Shown here: positions 5,281 to 5,862 of the stretch, piece by piece | Numbering within the stretch: the first letter of the stretch is position 1 | Layout of the letters: each line of letters starts with the position of its first letter | Assembly (NCBI GenBank): GCA_910587835.1 | Contig: CAJUNQ010000076.1 | Span: 1-5,862, forward strand | DNA from: an uncultured Oscillospiraceae bacterium | Lineage (GTDB): Bacteria; Bacillota; Clostridia; Oscillospirales; Acutalibacteraceae | DNA: 5,862 nt | Direction: 5' to 3' | The notes under the pieces: generated by a model | Told to the model about the DNA's origin: nothing | Databases searched by the model: none | Seen by the model: only the letters and a program-made list of their open reading frames with translations | Made by a program: the position numbers and the translations under genes

Positions 5281-5862
5281 TTACTTCTGACAGTTCCCCG
5301 CAATAATCTCCCTGAGCGGGATGTTGGGGTTGCGGTAGCGGTGCTCAGGATTGACCTCTTTAAACGTGGCGAACTGTATGGACTTCTGTGGGCAGGCGTG
5401 GATGCAGGCCATACAGCTGGCACAGTCGGTATAGTCGTGTTCGGCCCTGCCCTCTCTCACGTTTACGCACCCCATTGGGCACACCCGTGAGCATATACCA
5501 CAGCCGATGCAGTCCTCCGTCACCCGGTAGTAGGGCTTTGCCAGCATGGGGCCATTCTCTTTTATCATGCTGACAAACCCCTGATAGAAGTCTTTCTCAC
5601 CTTGCGAGGCGAACTGTATCTCCCGCTTTCTGCCATCGATGTCGGCCTTGATGGCGGCTAAATGATCGTCAACCTTCTTCTCAGGCTCCAGCTTTTTCTG
5701 TTCCTCCATGTCGAACACCAGCAGGGCGTTGTCCAGCATGATAACGGTGTTGATGTAGTCGGCCTTTTTGCCGATACTTGTAAGATACTCCTGTACCCGC
5801 TCAGCCACGCCGCCGTGGTGGCAGCCGTAGGTGATGACGATGTAAAAGTAATCTGTCTCGAA
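5281..5862 (-). CDS. EFR1-type flavodoxin/ferredoxin protein, C-terminal part (cut by window edge)
   Basis: The 193 visible residues are open to the right edge; the N-terminus is missing. The first part (YFYIVITYGCHHGG, then VAERVQEYLTSIGKKADYIN) belongs to a flavodoxin-like FMN domain. A helical linker follows. Then come two [4Fe-4S] motifs: CIGCGICSRVCP (Cys 118, 121, 124, 128 of the fragment) and CASCMACIHACP (Cys 147, 150, 153, 157). All eight cysteines are present. EFR1-family proteins are thought to move electrons between flavin and iron-sulfur centres in the cytosol of anaerobes; the partner is unknown. The TAA is followed within 13 bases by the esterase start, with the esterase ribosome site directly after the stop. 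This supports an anaerobic host. Confidence 0.88.
   Translation of the reverse strand, partial: FETDYFYIVITYGCHHGGVAERVQEYLTSIGKKADYINTVIMLDNALLVFDMEEQKKLEPEKKVDDHLAAIKADIDGRKREIQFASQGEKDFYQGFVSMIKENGPMLAKPYYRVTEDCIGCGICSRVCPMGCVNVREGRAEHDYTDCASCMACIHACPQKSIQFATFKEVNPEHRYRNPNIPLREIIAGNCQK

Noticed and set aside
4389..5306. 305-codon open frame on the plus strand
   Set aside because: It lies fully opposite the esterase, whose catalytic triad and ribosome site are clear. Long antisense frames are expected opposite genes with GC-rich third positions.
1..5862. CRISPR array, tRNA or rRNA
   Set aside because: No regularly spaced repeat-spacer series, no cloverleaf with a TTCRA arm and no rRNA signature was seen on either strand.

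Overview
The window looks like the inner edge of a small integrative mobilizable element (IME) from a gut-type Clostridia genome (Oscillospiraceae or Lachnospiraceae-like), lying next to two chromosomal-type genes. The host assignment is inference. It rests on AGGAGG ribosome sites, the protein families present (sigma-70-like regulator, MerR-type excisionase, HTH_36-like protein, MobC, VirD2-like relaxase, tyrosine integrase) and an EFR1-type flavodoxin/ferredoxin neighbour. All supported genes are on the minus strand, so transcription runs from right to left.

Right part, 3912-5862: a GC-rich two-gene operon. An EFR1-type protein, cut by the window edge, is followed after 13 bases by a 451-residue cytosolic serine esterase/peptidase with a complete catalytic triad. 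These genes have a much higher GC third position than the rest of the window and look like resident chromosome.

Middle part, 2590-3911: a gene-poor stretch (3299-3911) holds one copy of a direct repeat, a 10-bp-stem hairpin, a sigma-70 promoter overlapped by one arm of a 12-bp inverted repeat, and a long leader with a small ORF and a hairpin that covers a ribosome site. This leader feeds a 125-residue sigma-like regulator that ends in a clear intrinsic terminator. Next come an excisionase-like gene (probable TTG start) and, overlapping it, a winged-helix HTH gene, possibly a replication initiator.

Left part, 1-2234: an iteron-like region (repeated GCCCTCACA), then a run of hairpins that is the best oriT candidate. 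The mobilization/integration operon follows: mobC (no ATG; apparently CTG), a relaxase broken by an in-frame TAA, a 43-residue small ORF, and the integrase, whose C-terminal part lies outside the window. Stop and start codons overlap or nearly touch along this operon, so the genes are probably translationally coupled.

Read together: the sigma-like protein would control the element, the excisionase and integrase would excise it, MobC and relaxase would nick oriT, and a helper element would supply the transfer channel. The most notable points are the TAA that splits the relaxase, the CTG start of mobC, the layered leader upstream of the sigma-like gene, and GCCCTCACA repeats spaced by 22 bp.
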